A DNA stretch of 64,000 nucleotides from Pseudomonas anatoliensis (GCF_017976235.1 NZ_JACVHC010000003.1:248001-312000), one strand, 5' to 3'. Shown: positions 15,846-26,948, counted from the stretch's first letter. Translations and numbers: made by a program. Notes: generated by a model from the letters alone, not told the origin.

Positions 15846-16604
15846 TCGCTGTTCAACGACGGGACCGCCGTCGTGGTGTTTACCGTGTTGCTGGGCATCG
15901 CCCAACTCGGCGAGACCCCGACCGTCAGTGCCACGGCCATGCTATTCGCCCACGAAGCCATTGGCGGCGTGGTGTTCGGTGGGCTGATCGGTTATCTGGT
16001 TTACCTGATGATCAAGAGCATCGAGCAGCACCAGATCGAAGTGATGCTGACCCTCGCGCTGGTCATCGGTGGTTCGGCGCTGGCCTCCGAACTGCACGTT
16101 TCCGCACCGATTGCGATGGTGGTTGCCGGCCTGATCATCGGCAACCTGGGGCGCAATCTGGCGATGAACGACATGACCCGCAAATACCTCGACGGTTTCT
16201 GGGAATTGCTCGACGACATGCTCAATGCGCTGCTGTTTGCGCTGATCGGCATGGAGCTGTTGCTGCTGCCATTCAACTGGCTGCACCTGGCGGCGGCGAG
16301 TTTACTGGCGGTGGCGATTCTGCTGTCGCGTCTGCTTACCGTGGCGCCGGCAATCCTGCTGCTGCGGCGCTGGCGCACAGTGCCGCGCGGCACGATCCGG
16401 GTGCTGACCTGGGGCGGTTTGCGCGGTGGGGTTTCGGTCGCACTGGCGCTGTCGCTGCCACTGGGCGAGCAGCGTGACTTGCTGCTGAGCATCACCTACA
16501 TCGTGGTGTTGTCGTCGATTCTGATACAGGGCCTGACCATTGGCCGGGTTGTCCGTGGCGTAACGGGCAAGCAAGAAGTCAGCGCTGAAAACTCGGCACA
16601 CTGA
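15846..16604 (+). pseudogene. Na+/H+ antiporter (CPA1, NhaP-like), 5'-truncated by island
   Basis: From 15846 the frame reads SLFNDGTAVVVFTVLLGIAQ and continues through CPA1 antiporter sequence (MVVAGLIIGNLGRN; WGGLRGGVSVALALSLPLGE) to the stop at 16604. ESLFNDGTA is a conserved internal motif, not a start, so roughly the first third to half of the membrane domain is missing; the codons upstream of 15846 do not continue the family. The missing part presumably lies at the other island end. A GTG at 15873 could start a fragment, but it would lack the N-terminal helices and is unlikely to transport ions. Confidence 0.8.
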
Positions 16605-16614
16605 CGCATCACAC

Positions 16615-16648
16615 GGCGCCGTCGTGGAGCTACCTCCACGACGGCGCC
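16615..16648. terminator. hairpin between convergent genes
   Basis: GGCGCCGTCGTGGAG (from 16615) pairs perfectly with its reverse complement ending at 16648 around a CTAC loop. It lies between the converging antiporter remnant and amidase genes and can end transcripts both ways. No T-run follows, so it may act through hairpin strength or Rho. Confidence 0.55.
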
Positions 16649-16651
16649 CCT

Positions 16652-17932
16652 TCAATTAGCCCGCAGCACCGCATCAACCTCTTGCGCAGCACGCAATAGC
16701 CTGCTGTCGTCTCTAAACCCTCCAATCATTTGCAGGCCAACGGGTAACGCCCCGGCATTGCGCACGAGCGGAATGTTGATTTGCGGCAAGCCAAACGCCA
16801 TCCAGAACTTGCTGAAATCGGAAGGCCCGGTGGCTTCAAGGCCCAGCGGGGCGACGATGCCACAACTCGCCCCCAGGACAGCGTCGAAAGGCTGGAATAT
16901 CGGTTCCAGAAAAACGGCCAACTTTGCCAGACGCTTCTTTGCCGCTGACTCTTGCTCCCAGGTTGTCAAACTGGCGCGTTCGATCATGGCTAACAGTTCT
17001 TCACTGAGTTTGTCCGGATGCATTTGCAGTTCTTTGGACAGTGATCGGGCGCCCTCGCAATCGTTTATCAGCAGATGGTCATCAAATACGGCCGCAAACT
17101 CCTCAGGCAGCAACACCTCGCTCACCTGATGTCCGGCTAAGCGGAGCTCTTCAACCGCAGTTTCCAGAGATCTGGCCACGTCTTCGTCCACCTGATCCCA
17201 ACGCGCCGTACGACAGAAGCCGAACGAGCATAAATTGCGTTCATGAGCACGCTGCGGGAAACCAGGAATCAAGACCTGAGCCATCAGCTCCAGATCACGA
17301 ACAGACCTGCCATACCAACCCACCGTGTCAAAGCTCGGCGCTAACGGTTTGACCCCCTCCAGAGAAACCAGTCCATACGAAGGCTTGAAGGCATACAGTC
17401 CGCAATAGGCCGCCGGTTTGATCAATGAGCCAGCGGTCTGAGTCCCCAACGCGAGCGGGAAAAACCCGGCCGCCATCCCCGCTGCCGACCCGGCACTCGA
17501 ACTGCCGGGGGTTCTGCCAAGATCATGCGGATTGCGGGTTGGGCCGGTATGCATGTAAGCGAATTCGGTTGTATGAGTCTTGCCCATGATGACTGCCCCG
17601 GCCTGGCGCAGCAGCGCAACGACGTGGGCGTCACGCGAGGGACGGTTTTGCTCATAGATCGGCGAGTAAAAACGGGTGGGATGATCGACCGTGTCATACA
17701 CGTCTTTGATTCCCACGGGCACACCTGCCAAGAGGCCTTTCGCGCTACCGTTTTTTAATTGGCAAGCCTGACTGCGCACCGCGTCCGGCTCGAACGAAAC
17801 AAAGGCATTTATGCTGCGCTCGCGCGCTTCGACACATTCAAGAAAGTGCTCGGCTACTGCCTCTGCGCTCACGACATCCGCACGAACCATTTCAGAAATG
17901 GCGGTAGCATCCGTTTGATTAAAATTGTGCAT
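16652..17932 (-). CDS. amidase signature family amidohydrolase
   Basis: 426 residues from ATG at 17932 (MHNFNQTDATAISEMV), with AAGGAG just upstream; the open frame extends further but into the VOC gene. GVPVGIKD carries the catalytic Lys, and the Gly/Ser-rich TPGSSSAGSAAGMAAGFFPL with GTQTAGSLIKPA carries the cis-Ser and nucleophile Ser of the Ser-cisSer-Lys triad of the amidase signature family (GatA-like fold). It hydrolyses an amide; the substrate is unknown. It is too short and isolated from gatB/gatC to be the tRNA amidotransferase subunit. It lies 58 bases after the VOC gene in the same direction. Confidence 0.8.
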   Translation of the reverse strand: MHNFNQTDATAISEMVRADVVSAEAVAEHFLECVEARERSINAFVSFEPDAVRSQACQLKNGSAKGLLAGVPVGIKDVYDTVDHPTRFYSPIYEQNRPSRDAHVVALLRQAGAVIMGKTHTTEFAYMHTGPTRNPHDLGRTPGSSSAGSAAGMAAGFFPLALGTQTAGSLIKPAAYCGLYAFKPSYGLVSLEGVKPLAPSFDTVGWYGRSVRDLELMAQVLIPGFPQRAHERNLCSFGFCRTARWDQVDEDVARSLETAVEELRLAGHQVSEVLLPEEFAAVFDDHLLINDCEGARSLSKELQMHPDKLSEELLAMIERASLTTWEQESAAKKRLAKLAVFLEPIFQPFDAVLGASCGIVAPLGLEATGPSDFSKFWMAFGLPQINIPLVRNAGALPVGLQMIGGFRDDSRLLRAAQEVDAVLRAN

Positions 17933-17990
17933 ATCGCTCCTTGGACTTCCCGTCGAAAGGCACTTGAGGGAAGTGCGCTTTGTGGAAGTT

Positions 17991-18404
17991 TCAAGTTGCA
18001 TAAACTGACTGCAAATCAGTGAAGCCTTTTATCTCGATAGGGTTTCCGGCGGGGTCCAGGAAGAACATGGTCGCTTGCTCGCCAGGCTCTCCTGGAAAAC
18101 GAATGGTGGGTGAAAGAACAAATTTCACCTGGCCTTCGATCAAACGGTCCTTCAAGGCAACCCAGTCCGACATCTTCAATATCACCCCAAGGTGGGGCAT
18201 CGGCACGTTGTGTTCGCCTACTTTCCCGGTATTGGTTACTGCAAAGGGTTCGCCCAGATGCAACGACAATTGATGCCCGAAAAAATTGAAATCAACCCAG
18301 GTCTCAGTGCTGCGCCCTTCCTCACATCCCAGCAAATCACCATAGAACTGGCGGGAAATCTGCAAATCGCGGACGTGAAAAGCGAGATGAAAAATCGACT
18401 GCAT
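17991..18404 (-). CDS. VOC (glyoxalase/dioxygenase) family protein
   Basis: 137 residues forming the two beta-alpha-beta-beta-beta modules of the VOC superfamily. IFHLAFHVRDLQISRQFYGD opens module 1 with a metal-ligand His; ATMFFLDPAGNPIEIKGF closes module 2 with the ligand Glu. The family uses a divalent metal for glyoxalase, dioxygenase or resistance reactions; DPAGNPIEIK is the commonest glyoxalase-like ending. Substrate unknown. It is probably co-transcribed with the amidase and divergent from the LysR regulator at 18517. Confidence 0.8.
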   Translation of the reverse strand: MQSIFHLAFHVRDLQISRQFYGDLLGCEEGRSTETWVDFNFFGHQLSLHLGEPFAVTNTGKVGEHNVPMPHLGVILKMSDWVALKDRLIEGQVKFVLSPTIRFPGEPGEQATMFFLDPAGNPIEIKGFTDLQSVYAT

Positions 18405-18516
18405 CGGTAGCTCCTGAACATCGCCGGAAAGTGGAAATAACGGTCAGGGTTGAAGACTGTGCGATTTCCATCAAAAGAGATAGCATGTAATTTTTTCGCT
18501 ATCGAAAGTATTTCTT

Positions 18517-19383
18517 ATGGATACGCGTTATCTGAAGAGCCTCATCACCGTCGTGGAATGCGGCTCCATCGCCCATGCCGCGCGCGCCGAAGGGTTGACG
18601 GCAGCAGCGGTCAGTCAGCGAATTCTCGCGCTGGAACGGCAACTCGGTTTTGAACTGCTGTCTCGCGTCGGGCACGCAGCCAAGCCGAGCCAGGCCTGTC
18701 TGGGTTTATTGCCCAGGGCTAAACGCATCGTTCGCGAGATTGAATTGCTGGCGGGAGATGCCGACGTGGGAGGGCTTACGGGGCAGTTGCGAATAGGCGC
18801 TATCTCTACTGTGCTGACCGGTCTGCTTCCCGGCGCATTGCGCGCACTGACCGAGCTGGCGCCGGGGCTGACGCCGGTCATCGTGCCGGGAACATCGCGA
18901 TCGTTGTATCAAGCGCTGCTCTCTGGAGAAGTCGACGCGGCCATCCTGGTAGTTCCACCGTTCGAATTACCCAAAGCCCTGCGGGCGGTATCACTTCGCA
19001 AGGAGCCCCTGGTTTTTCTGTCGAAGGAAAAACTCTCGGACAGCATCCCGGCTCAACTGATGACCCAACCGTACATCCGCTACGATCCTGATTCGTGGGG
19101 CGGACGGCATGCCGAACATTACCTGGCGGACAACGGCTTGCTGCCGACGCCGCTAGTCGATCTGGATGCACTGGAGACCATTGCCATGCTCGTGACTGAA
19201 GGGCTTGGCGTGAGCCTTGTGCCTTATTGGTCTGGCTTCGAACACTGGGGCCACAAGTGTGTGGTGACCCCGGTTGGCAATGATCGCTATGACCGAGAGA
19301 TTGCCCTGATCAGCCACGTTCAGACTGACCGGCCCAAGATGATGAGCGCTTTGTCCAAAGTGCTTTCACCAGCACAAGCCTGA
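18517..19383 (+). CDS. LysR-family transcriptional regulator
   Basis: 288 residues. The N-terminal winged HTH is clear (SIAHAARAEGLTAAAVSQRI, then LALERQLGFELLSR, residues about 14-50), followed by the type-2 periplasmic-binding fold that senses a ligand. LysR regulators usually control the divergent neighbour; 112 bases separate its start from the VOC-amidase pair, which is the likely target. The inducer cannot be read. Confidence 0.85.
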   Translation: MDTRYLKSLITVVECGSIAHAARAEGLTAAAVSQRILALERQLGFELLSRVGHAAKPSQACLGLLPRAKRIVREIELLAGDADVGGLTGQLRIGAISTVLTGLLPGALRALTELAPGLTPVIVPGTSRSLYQALLSGEVDAAILVVPPFELPKALRAVSLRKEPLVFLSKEKLSDSIPAQLMTQPYIRYDPDSWGGRHAEHYLADNGLLPTPLVDLDALETIAMLVTEGLGVSLVPYWSGFEHWGHKCVVTPVGNDRYDREIALISHVQTDRPKMMSALSKVLSPAQA

Positions 19384-19388
19384 CGGAC

Positions 19389-20270
19389 TCAATCTGGCTT
19401 GGACTCGGCTTGATCTTCCTCAGGGCCAGTGGATTTCGGTGTTCCGCTTTCGCTGCGGATCTGCGCATGGCTGATCAGGGCGAAGATAAAACTGCCGCCG
19501 ATGATATTGCCGGCCAACGTCGGCCCCGCAAACACCGCCCAGAAATCGCTCCACGGCAACTCGCCAGCAAACACCAGATAGGACACCTCCGCCGAACCGA
19601 CGACGATGTGAGTGAAGTCGCCGAGCGCCATGAAGTAGGTGATGAGGATGATGATCCACATCTTCGCGCTCTCCATCGACGGGATCATCCAGACCATGGT
19701 CGCGATCATCCAGCCGGAGACAATGCCTTTGGCGAACATCTGGCTGGCGCTGTGTTCCATCACCTTGCGACCGATTTCGAGGAAGGCGTGGTCGGTCTTG
19801 GCGTCGAAGATCGGCAGCTCCAGCATCACGTAAGCCACCAGAATCGTGCCGCACAGGTTGCCGACCAGCACCACCGTCCAGAGTCGGATGAGCCGTCCGA
19901 AATTCAGTAGCGTCGGTTTGGTCATGACCGGCAGCACGGCGGTCAGGGTGTTTTCGGTGAACAGTTGCTGGCGGGCGAGGATCACTGCGAGAAAGCCTGC
20001 GCAGTAGCCGAAACTGGCAATCACCTTGAATTCGTCGCCGTCGGGCAACCGCGAAGTGAGCAGGCCCATGCCCATCAGCGAAAGGCCCATGGTCAGGCCT
20101 GCAGCAAGTGCCGACCACCATAGCGCAGCGATACTGCGTTCAAGTTCCTGATCGCCTTGGGAGCGGATGATTTCATGCAGAACCGCCGCGCGGGGCGGCT
20201 GGTTTTTCTCGACTTCGTGTTGCTCTTTGGCCGAGAGGTCGGGGGTCTTGCCGTCGGTGGGCGTGGTCAT
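19389..20270 (-). CDS. formate/nitrite transporter family protein
   Basis: 293 residues. After a hydrophilic ~50-residue N-terminus, six membrane helices can be followed (WWSALAAGLTMGLSLMGMGL; VIASFGYCAGFLAVILARQQ; VVLVGNLCGTILVAYVML; GWMIATMVWMIPS; MWIIILITYFMALGDFTHIV; GPTLAGNIIGGSFIFALI). LFTENTLTAVLPV and GDFTHIVVGSAEV fit the FNT (FocA/NirC, YfdC-like) aquaporin-like fold. The family passes small monovalent anions; the substrate is not evident. Converges on the LysR gene. Confidence 0.8.
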   Translation of the reverse strand: MTTPTDGKTPDLSAKEQHEVEKNQPPRAAVLHEIIRSQGDQELERSIAALWWSALAAGLTMGLSLMGMGLLTSRLPDGDEFKVIASFGYCAGFLAVILARQQLFTENTLTAVLPVMTKPTLLNFGRLIRLWTVVLVGNLCGTILVAYVMLELPIFDAKTDHAFLEIGRKVMEHSASQMFAKGIVSGWMIATMVWMIPSMESAKMWIIILITYFMALGDFTHIVVGSAEVSYLVFAGELPWSDFWAVFAGPTLAGNIIGGSFIFALISHAQIRSESGTPKSTGPEEDQAESKPD

Positions 20271-20368
20271 GGTGTGGGAACCGGTGGGGAGTGTCGTTTA
20301 CCTACGACATTCGCACCATGAAATACGTTCTGTAGGCGCCGAGCAAATCTTTGGGCGTACGCAGAAAA

Positions 20369-20454
20369 TGTAGGAGCTGCCGAAAGCTGCGATCTTTTGA
20401 TTTTGATTTTTCAAAAGCAAGATCAAAAGATCGCAGCCTTCGGCAGCTCCTACA
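20369..20454. repeat. REP-type inverted repeat, family A
   Basis: TGTAGGAGCTGCCGAAAGC and its near-perfect inverted partner ending CGGCAGCTCCTACA flank a short AT-rich loop. It is one of nine such elements in the window, placed between the FNT and thioesterase genes; as RNA it would fold into a long stem. Confidence 0.85.
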
Positions 20455-20492
20455 GGGTCAGCGTTATGCCTGCGAAGGTAGCGCCGCGGATC

Positions 20493-20906
20493 TCAATCAG
20501 CGATCGCCGCGTCGTCCTGAAACTGGTCTTTGACGTATTTGATCTCGGTCCGCCCGTGCGGTGCCGGCAGGCCGTCTTCACCGAGGTTTACGAAAACCAT
20601 CTTCTCGACAGTCAGAATGCTCTTGCGGGTGATCTTGTTGCGCACTTCGCAGGTCAGGGTGATGGAGGTGCGGCCGAACTCGGTGGCAGTGATGCCCAAT
20701 TCAATGATGTCGCCCTGGCGCGAGGCGCTGACGAAGTTGATTTCGGAAATGTACTTGGTCACCACGCGCTGATTGCCCAACTGGACGATGGCATAGATCG
20801 CTGCTTCTTCGTCGATCCAGCGCAACAGACTGCCGCCGAACAGCGTGCCGTTGGGGTTGAGGTCTTCGGGTTTTACCCATTTGCGGGTGTGGAAATTCAT
20901 GTTCAC
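20493..20906 (-). CDS. acyl-CoA thioesterase (YciA-like hotdog fold)
   Basis: 137 residues. NPNGTLFGGSLLRWIDEEAA is the signature of the acyl-CoA thioesterase hotdog family, with the catalytic Asp in WIDE; INFVSASRQGDIIELGI follows as in YciA. It cleaves acyl-CoA thioesters to free acid and CoA in the cytoplasm. It is transcribed divergently from ahcY. Start ATG at 20906 is followed by the conserved NFHTRKWVKPEDLNP. Confidence 0.85.
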   Translation of the reverse strand: MNMNFHTRKWVKPEDLNPNGTLFGGSLLRWIDEEAAIYAIVQLGNQRVVTKYISEINFVSASRQGDIIELGITATEFGRTSITLTCEVRNKITRKSILTVEKMVFVNLGEDGLPAPHGRTEIKYVKDQFQDDAAIAD

Positions 20907-21019
20907 TCCTGAGCGTTTGCCGAAAGATGGGCGGTATCTTGGCAGACCGAGCGGTCATGCTCCATGAGCCTTCTACTATGGTCGCGATTGGCGATCTTCA
21001 TTTGGCCGACAGAAAGCCT

Positions 21020-21047
21020 TTGGAAGATCAGTCTAGACGGCTATAAT
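21020..21047 (+). promoter_or_regulatory. probable sigma-70 promoter of ahcY
   Basis: TTGGAA (21020-21025) and a perfect TATAAT (21042-21047) are 16 bases apart. Transcription would begin near 21054 and include the riboswitch, giving a leader of about 165 nt. Inferred from sequence only. Confidence 0.65.
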
Positions 21048-21069
21048 CGCCACCGTTTCAAAACGGTAA

Positions 21070-22629
<1,560 letters not shown>

Positions 22630-22820
22630 GATAAGAGCAGCTGCGAGCTTTAAGCTTCAAGCGGCAAGCGAGGTCAAAAGCCGGACTTGCCGTGCAAAGC
22701 GTGAAGCTCTGCCCCTATTTCAAAACAGTGTCAGGCAGCAGGCTCCAGGCACAAGAGACAAGCGCACCTCCGCTTCTCTTGTAGCTTGAAGCTTGCAGCT
22801 TGTAGCTGGAGGTTTCCTCC
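22630..22820. other. ahcY-metF intergenic region
   Basis: 191 bases with short direct and inverted AGCTT/GCTTGAAGC words (AGCTTGAAGCTTGCAGCTTG near 22784), a low-complexity motif seen again after metF and after gshB. GGAGG before the metF ATG is part of it. No gene. Confidence 0.5.
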
Positions 22821-23666
22821 ATGTCCCAAGACCGTCGCTACAGCTTCGAGTTCTTCCCGACCAAGACCGATGCTGGGCATGAAAAGCTGCTCAACGTTGC
22901 CCGTCATTTGGCAACGTACAATCCCGATTTCTTCTCCTGCACCTATGGCGCTGGTGGTTCGACGCGTGATCGCACCCTCAACACCGTTTTGCAACTGGAA
23001 AGCGAAGTCAAAGTACCGGCCGCACCGCACCTGTCGTGCGTCGGCGACAGCAAGGACGACCTGCGCGGCCTGCTGAACGAGTACAAGGCTGCCGGCATCA
23101 AGCGCATCGTTGCCCTGCGTGGCGACTTGCCGTCCGGCATGGGCATGACCAGCGGTGAGCTGCGTCACGCCAATGAACTGGTTGAATTCATTCGTGAAGA
23201 AACCGGTGACCATTTCCACATCGAAGTCGCCGCTTACCCGGAGATGCATCCGCAAGCGCGCAATTACGAAGACGATCTCGCCAACTTCGTGCGCAAGGCC
23301 CGCGCCGGCGCCGACAGCGCGATCACCCAGTACTTCTTCAACGCCGACAGCTACTTTTACTTTGTCGACCGTTTGCAGGCGCTGGGCGTGGATATTCCGG
23401 TGGTACCGGGGATCATGCCGATCACCAACTACAGCAAACTCGCGCGCTTCTCCGATGCCTGCGGTGCGGAAATCCCGCGCTGGATTCGCAAGCAGCTGGA
23501 AGCCTATGGCGATGACACTCAAAGCATTCAGCGCTTTGGTGAGCAAGTCGTCAGCGAGATGTGCGAACGCCTGTTGCAGGGCGGCGCACCGGGGCTGCAT
23601 TTCTATTCCATGAACCAGGCTGAACCTAGCCTGGCGATCTGGAATAACCTGAAGTTGCCGCGCTGA
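22821..23666 (+). CDS. metF: 5,10-methylenetetrahydrofolate reductase
   Basis: 281 residues, typical of bacterial MetF. YSFEFFPTKTDAGHEKLLN carries the catalytic Glu region, YGAGGSTRDRT and CVGDSKDDLRGLL follow, then ALRGDLPSG and the FAD-binding AYPEMHPQA segment. It reduces methylene-THF to 5-methyl-THF with NADH and FAD, providing the methyl group for methionine synthesis. It sits 191 bases after ahcY in the same direction, completing the methyl cycle pair. Confidence 0.97.
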   Translation: MSQDRRYSFEFFPTKTDAGHEKLLNVARHLATYNPDFFSCTYGAGGSTRDRTLNTVLQLESEVKVPAAPHLSCVGDSKDDLRGLLNEYKAAGIKRIVALRGDLPSGMGMTSGELRHANELVEFIREETGDHFHIEVAAYPEMHPQARNYEDDLANFVRKARAGADSAITQYFFNADSYFYFVDRLQALGVDIPVVPGIMPITNYSKLARFSDACGAEIPRWIRKQLEAYGDDTQSIQRFGEQVVSEMCERLLQGGAPGLHFYSMNQAEPSLAIWNNLKLPR

Positions 23667-23695
23667 AGCAGCTACAAGCTGAAAGCTACAAGCCA

Positions 23696-23779
23696 GATCA
23701 AAAGATCGCAGCCTTCGGCAGCTCCTACATTGGGATTTAGTTCACCCTGTAGGAGCTGCCGAAGGCTGCGATCTTTTGC
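23696..23779. repeat. REP-type inverted repeat, family A
   Basis: Two inverted arms of the AAAGATCGCAGCCTTCGGCA type enclose a ~20-base loop just after metF. It may also serve as a transcript-end stabiliser for the ahcY-metF mRNA. Confidence 0.85.
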
Positions 23780-23852
23780 TTTTAAAGGCCCGAGACAGAG
23801 CTTGTGCAGGCAGTTTCTGGCTCTTTGTGGTTTCTCGTCGTAATCTCAAGCC

Positions 23853-24665
23853 ATGCCTTTGATCACACAGTTATTCGCCGTGCTGGTTTTTGCTTGCCTG
23901 AGCTTCGCCGCTCGAGGCGAGAAGCTGCGTATTGTCACCGAGCCATGGGCGCCTTACGTCTATGAAGAGAACGGCAAAAACCTCGGGCTGGATTACGAAA
24001 CCACCGCCATTGTGTTCAAGCGCCTGGGCATAGAAGTCGAATGGCAGTTCCTGCCTTGGAAACGCTGCCTGTCGATGCTGGAAACCGGCCAGGCCGACGG
24101 TGCGCTGGATATTTTTCACAGCGCCGAGCGCGACGCCACCCTGCTCTACCCCAGCGAGCCGCTGTCGGATGTCGAGTTCGTGATGTTCTACGCCAACGAC
24201 CGACCACACCCGTTCAACAAACTCGACGACCTCAAAGGCCTGACCATCGGCACTTCACCGGGTTATCTGTACAGCCCCGACTTCAGCGAATCGACCCTGT
24301 TTACCCGCGAGCCCGCGCCGACCCACGAAGCCAACTTCGGCAAACTAGTGCGCGGACGTATCGATTTGCTGATCACTGATCGCCGCGTGGGTCAGCATTT
24401 GCTGGATCAGTTGAATATTCGCGATCTGATCAGTGAAAACCCCATGATTATCAGCCGCCAGAGCCAGTTTTTAGCAGTTCGGCGCAATGCCGGGATGGAT
24501 TTGCTGGCGCAACGCTTCGGCGCCGAACTCAAGCGCTTCAAGCGCGAACCGGCCTACGCCGAGCTGAGCGCACGCTATGGCGCAGCCCCTGGCCAGACGG
24601 CGCCATTGAGTAAAGTGTCGGCGGACAGCAAAACCGTTGAGCAGCAGGAAAGCAGCGCGCAGTGA
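23853..24665 (+). CDS. periplasmic solute-binding protein (amino-acid type)
   Basis: 270 residues. A Sec signal peptide (MPLITQLFAVLVFACLSFAA-RG) precedes a family-3 extracellular solute-binding fold: LRIVTEPWAPYVYEENGKNL, LDYETTAIVFKRLGIEVEW, LETGQADGALDI and LKGLTIGTSPGYLYSPDF. No transporter permease or ATPase lies nearby, so it is probably an orphan binding protein or sensor of small amino-acid-like ligands. The C-terminal ~30 residues are hydrophilic and low complexity. Confidence 0.75.
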   Translation: MPLITQLFAVLVFACLSFAARGEKLRIVTEPWAPYVYEENGKNLGLDYETTAIVFKRLGIEVEWQFLPWKRCLSMLETGQADGALDIFHSAERDATLLYPSEPLSDVEFVMFYANDRPHPFNKLDDLKGLTIGTSPGYLYSPDFSESTLFTREPAPTHEANFGKLVRGRIDLLITDRRVGQHLLDQLNIRDLISENPMIISRQSQFLAVRRNAGMDLLAQRFGAELKRFKREPAYAELSARYGAAPGQTAPLSKVSADSKTVEQQESSAQ

Positions 24666-24671
24666 TTGCTC

Positions 24672-24886
24672 TGTTATACTCCGGCGTTCCCGCCAGGCTC
24701 ACGCCCGGACGCCCGGAACCTTAACAGGCCTCTCGACCCGCTACAGCGCAGCTTCCAGCCAGCGCGAGCACTCCAGACGTGTCTTTGGAACCGCAGCAGG
24801 ACCGGACGGGATTGCGTCCTCTTAAACGTGATTCGCGCCAGGCAAGATTCCCATTGGGCCAAGCCCTAACTAAAACAGGATTACTC
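24672..24886 (+). promoter_or_regulatory. rhlE promoter and long leader
   Basis: TGTTATACT (24672-24680) is an extended -10 element with no obvious -35. Starting near 24687 the rhlE mRNA would have a leader of about 200 nt, GC-rich and able to fold. Long 5' leaders are common for cold-induced DEAD-box helicase genes. Transcription start and any control are inferred. Confidence 0.5.
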
Positions 24887-26770
24887 ATGTCCTTTGCTTC
24901 CCTCGGTCTCTCCGAGGCTTTAGTCCGCGCCATCGAAGATGCGGGCTATACCGAGCCTACTCCGGTGCAACAGCGGGCTATTCCCGCCGTGTTGCAAGGT
25001 CGCGACCTGATGGTTGCGGCACAGACAGGTACTGGTAAAACCGGCGGTTTCGCCCTTCCGATCCTGGAGCGGTTGTTCCCCAACGGTCACCCGGACAAAT
25101 CCCAGCGTCACGGCCCGCGCCAACCGCGCGTACTGGTCCTGACCCCGACCCGCGAACTCGCGGCCCAGGTTCACGAGAGCTTCAAGATCTACGCCCGTGA
25201 CCTGAAATTCGTCAGCGCCTGCATCTTCGGTGGCGTTGGCACGAACCCGCAGGTTCAGGCCATGGCCCGTGGTGTCGACGTGCTGGTCGCTTGCCCGGGT
25301 CGTTTGCTCGACCTGTGCGGCCAGGGCAGCGTCGATCTGTCCCACGTTGAAATCCTCGTCCTCGACGAAGCCGACCGCATGCTCGACATGGGTTTCGTGC
25401 ACGACGTGAAGAAAGTCCTCGCACGCCTGCCGTCCAAGCGTCAGAACCTGCTGTTTTCGGCGACGTTCTCCAAAGACATCACCGACCTTGCCGGCAAGCT
25501 GCTGCACAACCCGGAACGCATCGAAGTCACGCCGCCGAACACCACGGTCGAGCGCATCGAACAGCGCGTATTCCGTCTGCCGGCCAGCCACAAGCGTGCG
25601 CTGCTGGCGCACCTGATCACCGCCGGCGCGTGGGAACAGGTGCTGGTGTTCACCCGTACCAAGCACGGCGCCAACCGTCTGGCCGAGTACCTCGACAAGC
25701 ACGGTCTGCCGGCTGTCGCGATTCACGGCAACAAGAGCCAGAACGCTCGCACCAAAGCCCTGGCCGACTTCAAGGCTGGCGAAGTGCGCATTCTGGTAGC
25801 TACCGACATCGCCGCGCGCGGTCTGGACATCGACCAGTTGCCACACGTGGTCAACTTCGAACTGCCGAACGTCGATGAAGACTACGTGCACCGTATCGGC
25901 CGTACTGGCCGTGCCGGTCGTTCGGGTGAGGCGATCTCGCTGGTCGCTCCGGACGAAGAAAAACTGCTGAAAAGCATCGAGCGCATGACCAAGCAGAAAA
26001 TCGCCGACGGCGACCTGATGGGCTTCGACTCGAGCACCATTGAAGCCGAGAAGCCGGAAGTGCGTGAGCGTCCGGACGTGCGCAACCCGCGCAACCCTCG
26101 TGGCCCGCGCGGCGACGGTCCGAATGGCGGCGGCGGTGGCGGCGGTCGTAAAGACAAAGGCAAGGAAAAGAGCAAGGAAAAGCCAGCCGGCGAACGCGGC
26201 GAGCGTCCAGCCCGTCAGCAAAAGCCTCGCGAAGGCACTCCGGCCCGTGACCAGCGCCCGAGCCAGCCGCCACGCGCTGCGTCTGATCGCGCCCCGGACG
26301 AGTTCCTCGACGACGATGTGGATAACTTCGGTAACCGCGTTGACTACGTGCCAAAGCCAGCCCCTGCCGGCGGTCGCGGCCGTCGTCCAGGCGCACCGGC
26401 TCAGGGCGCAGGCGCAGGTTCAGGCGCATCACGCGGCGGTCAGTCGCAAGGTCGCCAGAACGCTCCGCGCAACACCAACGGCTCGAGCACCGGCACCCCG
26501 CCAGCCAAGCGTAGCGGTCCACGTAATGGTGCACCACGTGACGGTCAGTCGGGTCGTCGCGACGACTCTTCCTCGTCCTCGCGCAACCGCCGCCCGGCCC
26601 GTGACGATCAGCCTCGTAGCGAGCCAGCCGTGCAGGCCCCGCGCAGCAATGGCCCGAAGATCATGCACAAGGAATCGAAAGCCGACCGCTTCCCGACTCC
26701 TGAGCAGCTCGATCAACTGCCAAGCCGCCCACGTGGCGAAAAACCGGCCTTGCTGACGCGCAATCGCTGA
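24887..26770 (+). CDS. rhlE: DEAD-box RNA helicase RhlE
   Basis: 627 residues from ATG at 24887 ([20 protein letters not shown]), chosen because RhlE proteins begin there and AGGA precedes it; the open frame reaches upstream into the leader. Helicase motifs in order: Q motif ([10 protein letters not shown]), AQTGTGKT (about residue 47), [25 protein letters not shown] (about 160), [39 protein letters not shown] (about 335). The last ~230 residues are disordered, basic and Gly/Arg/Pro/Ser-rich, an RNA-binding tail. It unwinds RNA in ribosome assembly and mRNA decay. Confidence 0.93.
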   Translation: MSFASLGLSEALVRAIEDAGYTEPTPVQQRAIPAVLQGRDLMVAAQTGTGKTGGFALPILERLFPNGHPDKSQRHGPRQPRVLVLTPTRELAAQVHESFKIYARDLKFVSACIFGGVGTNPQVQAMARGVDVLVACPGRLLDLCGQGSVDLSHVEILVLDEADRMLDMGFVHDVKKVLARLPSKRQNLLFSATFSKDITDLAGKLLHNPERIEVTPPNTTVERIEQRVFRLPASHKRALLAHLITAGAWEQVLVFTRTKHGANRLAEYLDKHGLPAVAIHGNKSQNARTKALADFKAGEVRILVATDIAARGLDIDQLPHVVNFELPNVDEDYVHRIGRTGRAGRSGEAISLVAPDEEKLLKSIERMTKQKIADGDLMGFDSSTIEAEKPEVRERPDVRNPRNPRGPRGDGPNGGGGGGGRKDKGKEKSKEKPAGERGERPARQQKPREGTPARDQRPSQPPRAASDRAPDEFLDDDVDNFGNRVDYVPKPAPAGGRGRRPGAPAQGAGAGSGASRGGQSQGRQNAPRNTNGSSTGTPPAKRSGPRNGAPRDGQSGRRDDSSSSSRNRRPARDDQPRSEPAVQAPRSNGPKIMHKESKADRFPTPEQLDQLPSRPRGEKPALLTRNR

Positions 26771-26784
26771 TTTGATGCCGCAAT

Positions 26785-26824
26785 GAAAAATGCCCCGGTT
26801 CGCAAGAGCCGGGGCATTTTTTAT
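26785..26824 (+). terminator. Rho-independent terminator of rhlE
   Basis: AAATGCCCCGGTT pairs with AGCCGGGGCATTT around CGCAAG and is followed by a T-run; it starts about 15 bases after the rhlE stop. Confidence 0.9.
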
Positions 26825-26843
26825 GGAAAAACACACCCGCACC

Positions 26844-26925
26844 TGTAGGAGCTGCCGAAGGCTGCGATCTTTTGATGTTGGAAAAGCCAAAGTCAAAAGA
26901 TCGCAGCCTTCGGCAGCTCCTACAG
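26844..26925. repeat. REP-type inverted repeat, family A
   Basis: TGTAGGAGCTGCCGAAGGCT and its inverted copy flank a ~20-base loop between two terminators, in the convergent rhlE/yceI gap. Confidence 0.9.
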
Positions 26926-26948
26926 GGGATGTATGTGTGGCAGGCAAT

